DNA of 64,000 nucleotides from contig NZ_LRPB01000048.1 of the NCBI RefSeq assembly GCF_001592945.1, positions 186,001-250,000 on the forward strand, in the 5' to 3' direction. The notes under the pieces were generated by a model, which did no database searches, had not been told where the DNA came from, and was given only the letters and a program-made list of their open reading frames with translations. Position 1 is the stretch's first letter. Each line of letters starts with the position of its first letter. The position numbers were made by a program, and so were the translations under genes. Source of the stretch: Roseivirga seohaensis. GTDB taxonomy: Bacteria > Bacteroidota > Bacteroidia > Cytophagales > Cyclobacteriaceae. Positions 61,280-64,000 of the stretch are shown piece after piece.

Positions 61280-63184
61280 TTAACGATCAAGCATTGTGAA
61301 TTTAGATTCCTTGCTTCTATACTCTTGAATAAGAGACTTTAATACCTTCACCATTTTCATATCTATATCATCACCACTGCTAGGTGACGAATAAATTAGA
61401 TCTTCTAAATCAGAGTAATGTGATTTAACCTTAGAAAAATCAAGAGACCTTACTTTGGCGATCATAATTTTTGGGTGATGGGTACTCATTGTATTTTCTT
61501 TATCATCCAAAAGCTCCTCATACAGCTTTTCGCCAGGCCTTAATCCAGAAAAAACAATGTCAATATCTTTCCCTTCCTTTAACCCTGAGAGTTGAATCAT
61601 CCTTTTTGCTAAGTCAACAATTTTTATTGACTTACCCATGTCAAAAACGAAAATTTCACCACCATTACCCATTACTCCAGCCTCCAATACGAGACTACAA
61701 GCTTCAGGTATGGTCATAAAATATCGCGTGATGTCGGGATGAGTTACGGTAATCGGCCCCCCTTTTTGTATCTGTTTTTTAAAAATAGGAATAACCGAAC
61801 CATTGGAGCCTAACACATTACCAAACCTTGTAGTGATAAATCGGGTAGGACTATCTGCCTCAATTTCAGAAAGAAGATTATTTAAGGATTGCACATATAT
61901 TTCAGCCGCTCGCTTAGTAGCCCCCATTACACTTGTAGGGTTTACCGCCTTATCCGTTGAAATCATCACAAACTTTCGGACGTCATATTCCACTGATAAA
62001 TCGGCCAAATTTCTAGTACCCAATAAATTACATTCAATTGCCTCAGGAACATTAATTTCCATCATAGGCACATGCTTATATGCAGCAGCATGAAATACGA
62101 ACTCAGGCTTATACTGACTAAACAATCGCCTAACGCGCTCTCGATTGGTAACATCAGCCACATAGCAAACGAGCGATTCACCCAATGACCTTAACTCTCT
62201 AATCTCATTTTCAATTTCAAAAAGCCCCGACTCAGACTGATCTAATAAAATAAGCTTAGCAGGGTTGTAGCGAACAATTTGCCTAACCAATTCTGAACCA
62301 ATAGAACCTGCCGCACCAGTAATCAAAATACTTCTTCCCGATAATTCCTGATTTACAAACTTATTCTTTAAACTAATCGGGTTTCTTCCTAGAAGGTCTT
62401 CAATCTTCACTTCATGAATTTGATCAATACCAAACTCTCCTCCTATCCATTGATCTGCTGAAGGAACAGTTGACACTTTAATCCCAAACTCTAAGCATTG
62501 ATCTACAAGCTCATTTTTCCTGTCTAGTGACATGCTTGTTGTAGCAATGATTAATTCACTAGGGTTATTTTTAATCACCACTTTTTCAAAATCGTTTCGT
62601 GCAGAGTAGATACGCACACCACTCAGTACATTACCAATTTTTCTTGGGTTATCCTCCAAAAAGCCAATGACTTTAACATTAGTTGAAGTATCATTATCTA
62701 ACAATTGTTTGGTAATCATACCCGACTGGCCAGCACCGAAAATAACAATCTTCTTACTGACCTTAGGAATCGTTCTGTAAAACGAAAACAGCTCTTTTAC
62801 GAGAAGCCGATAACTCGTGAGCGCCACAACGGAGACAAAAAAAGCAATTGCCGCAATGGAATATGGAATGGCATTTTCCGAAATGGAGTTAATTCCCAGA
62901 GCAATTGCTAAGGTTAATAAGCTGGCATACAGCACTCTCAGTGTATCTTGTATACCTGTGTATCGAATGATGCCTGCAAAGCTCCTAGTGACTAGAGAAC
63001 TAATTAGACCTGCAAGGGTGAAAATAATTATACCTTGTAAAAAATTATAGGCATATAGACTCTCAACATTAAAGTTAAGGCGAAGCAAATACCCCACTAA
63101 GGCTGCCAATGAATAAATGACTAAGTCAATTAAAACAATTATCCACCTCGGTAAAACGTTTAATGTGCTAATGCTTCTTTTCAT
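61280..63184 (-). CDS. Nucleotide-sugar 4,6-dehydratase with membrane domain (PglF/FlaA1/CapD-like)
   Basis: Converts UDP-GlcNAc or a similar sugar to a 4-keto-6-deoxy form for surface polysaccharide or glycoprotein glycan. Four N-terminal transmembrane helices (about 12-130), a CoA-binding-like Rossmann domain (KKIVIFGAGQSGMITKQLL, about 143), then the SDR domain: SILITGAAGSIGSELVRQI (about 284), VFHAAAYKHVPMME, MISTDKAVNPTSVMGATKR and FGNVLGSNGSVIPIFKKQI. The usual SDR Tyr is replaced by Met in MGATK, typical of this dehydratase group. 634 residues. ATGA overlap with the aminotransferase upstream. Confidence 0.93.
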   Translation of the reverse strand: MKRSISTLNVLPRWIIVLIDLVIYSLAALVGYLLRLNFNVESLYAYNFLQGIIIFTLAGLISSLVTRSFAGIIRYTGIQDTLRVLYASLLTLAIALGINSISENAIPYSIAAIAFFVSVVALTSYRLLVKELFSFYRTIPKVSKKIVIFGAGQSGMITKQLLDNDTSTNVKVIGFLEDNPRKIGNVLSGVRIYSARNDFEKVVIKNNPSELIIATTSMSLDRKNELVDQCLEFGIKVSTVPSADQWIGGEFGIDQIHEVKIEDLLGRNPISLKNKFVNQELSGRSILITGAAGSIGSELVRQIVRYNPAKLILLDQSESGLFEIENEIRELRSLGESLVCYVADVTNRERVRRLFSQYKPEFVFHAAAYKHVPMMEINVPEAIECNLLGTRNLADLSVEYDVRKFVMISTDKAVNPTSVMGATKRAAEIYVQSLNNLLSEIEADSPTRFITTRFGNVLGSNGSVIPIFKKQIQKGGPITVTHPDITRYFMTIPEACSLVLEAGVMGNGGEIFVFDMGKSIKIVDLAKRMIQLSGLKEGKDIDIVFSGLRPGEKLYEELLDDKENTMSTHHPKIMIAKVRSLDFSKVKSHYSDLEDLIYSSPSSGDDIDMKMVKVLKSLIQEYRSKESKFTMLDR

Positions 63185-64000
63185 GATTTAGCAATGAAGC
63201 CTTTAATTGCTACTACTACTCTTTCTAATTCAGCTGTAGTTAGGTTCGAACCTGAAGGAAGACACAAGCCCTTAGTAAATAACTCATCACTGACTCCATT
63301 GCCGTAATAAGCACAATCTTTATAAAGCGGTTGTAAATGCATTGGCTTCCAAAGTGGCCTAGTCTCTATATTACTCTTCCATAACTCCAGCCTTACGTCC
63401 TCACGGTCTACTCCAAATAGCTCTGGCTCAATTTTGACTGAAGTTAACCAATAATTAGAGAAATCTTTAGCACTCATTTCAGATTGAAAACTAATACCTT
63501 CAAAACTTAAATGTTCTCGATAAAAGGCATTTACCGCACGTCTCTTTGATACATGACTATCTAATACTTCTAACTGTCCTCGTCCTACACCTGCCAAAAT
63601 ATTCGACATTCTGTAATTATAGCCCAATTCGGTATGTTCATAATGTGGGGCTTCATTACGTGCCTGAGTAGCCAGAAAGCGAGATTTCTCAATCCATTGG
63701 GTATTATTACTCACCAAAGCTCCTCCGCCTGAGGTCGTAATAATTTTATTTCCATTGAAAGACAAGATACCCATGTCACCAAAAGTTCCTGCCTTTCTTC
63801 CATCAATAGTTGAACCTAGTGCCTCAGCGGCATCTTCAATTAAAGGGATTTTATGGCGATTACATACCTCTACAATCTGCTCCATTTTAGCAGGCATTCC
63901 GTAGAGGTGAACCATAATCACCGCTTTAGGCTTTCTTCCCTTTTTAATTCTATCCAAAATTGCTTCTTCAAGCAATACAGGGTCAAGGTTCCAAGTATCA
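63181..64000 (-). CDS. DegT/DnrJ/EryC1/StrS aminotransferase, PglE-like (N-terminus outside window)
   Basis: PLP sugar aminotransferase that would act on the 4-keto product of the neighbouring dehydratase. The frame continues past the right edge: DTWNLDPVLLEEAI is in frame at 64000, so the apparent start at 63975 is internal. About 272 residues are present. Seen: VHLYGMPAKMEQI, LIEDAAEALGSTIDGRKAG, the PLP Lys in FNGNKIITTSGGGALVS, NYRMSNILAGVGRGQLE and a C-terminal LCLPSGSNLTTAELERVV. Same strand and overlapping the dehydratase, so both belong to a polysaccharide operon entering from the right. Confidence 0.92.
   Translation of the reverse strand, partial: DTWNLDPVLLEEAILDRIKKGRKPKAVIMVHLYGMPAKMEQIVEVCNRHKIPLIEDAAEALGSTIDGRKAGTFGDMGILSFNGNKIITTSGGGALVSNNTQWIEKSRFLATQARNEAPHYEHTELGYNYRMSNILAGVGRGQLEVLDSHVSKRRAVNAFYREHLSFEGISFQSEMSAKDFSNYWLTSVKIEPELFGVDREDVRLELWKSNIETRPLWKPMHLQPLYKDCAYYGNGVSDELFTKGLCLPSGSNLTTAELERVVVAIKGFIAKS

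Noticed and set aside
63181-63975. Aminotransferase as a complete 264-residue gene starting at 63975
   Set aside because: The frame and family sequence continue upstream through the window edge, and family members are about 370-400 residues, so the gene is truncated by the window.

Overview
The window is AT-rich chromosomal DNA of a Bacteroidota bacterium, most likely a Cytophagales (Roseivirga/Flammeovirga-like) relative. This rests on the gene content: 6-bladed beta-propeller lipoproteins, OmpA with thrombospondin type-3 repeats, DUF5683 and DUF6089-type envelope proteins, LytS/LytTR regulation and a parA-parB-DUF5683-dapB cluster. It also rests on Bacteroidota-type -7 boxes (TAnnTTTG) and the near absence of Shine-Dalgarno sequences. 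I see no prophage, transposase, CRISPR array or recognisable defence island.

Layout. 1-5541 (minus): TetR-TolC-adaptor-RND efflux operon, the pump running off the left edge. 5750-12411: exported or lipoprotein enzymes (alpha/beta hydrolase, RidA-like lipoprotein, putative HExxH peptidase, a MuiA/DUF4139 protein carrying an extra carboxypeptidase-regulatory-like domain, AbgB-like M20 amidohydrolase) and a DUF6155-like protein. 12604-15558: small exported protein, LytS/LytTR two-component pair, beta-carbonic anhydrase. 15559-16410: an 850-bp gene-free stretch with a minus-strand terminator and hairpins (candidate non-coding RNA), three 12-bp-spaced DnaA-box-like sites and one copy of an 81-bp inverted repeat. 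16411-26595: glnS, an agmatinase-family gene with two small exported proteins, a DUF3703-TIGR03643-photolyase-DUF2256 cluster in which DUF2256 is broken by an in-frame TGA, an AraC regulator, ChrA, an FMN reductase and a class V aminotransferase. 26817-30652 (minus): ECF sigma factor, membrane anti-sigma with HEAT-like repeats and three DUF4097-type exported proteins. 30798-40546: envelope and metabolic genes, including an OmpA/TSP3 protein and CCA-adding enzyme.

40826-48226 is a housekeeping run: pyrG, yidC, a UPF0173 hydrolase, parA, parB, DUF5683 and dapB. 48289-50954 holds two beta-propeller lipoproteins bracketed by two identical 33-bp palindromes. 51069-59897 carries ung, apaG, two methyltransferases, a coiled-coil membrane protein, phzF/eamA, bcp, a lolD-like ATPase, sucC and tRNA-Arg(TCG). 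Two related outer-membrane barrel proteins flank the lolD-sucC-tRNA segment. The right edge (61280-64000, minus) opens a surface-polysaccharide locus with a PglF/CapD-type dehydratase and a DegT/PglE-type aminotransferase cut by the window end.

The most unusual signals are non-coding. A family of four 80-81-bp elements shares a 15-bp terminal inverted repeat, and one copy carries paired arm changes that keep the hairpin. Two identical 33-bp palindromes share its ACCCTCCAA core. The glnS upstream region holds an unidentified structured transcript candidate. Coding-level points of interest are the DUF2256 nonsense codon and a photolyase-like protein whose alpha/beta domain appears to lie after the FAD domain.
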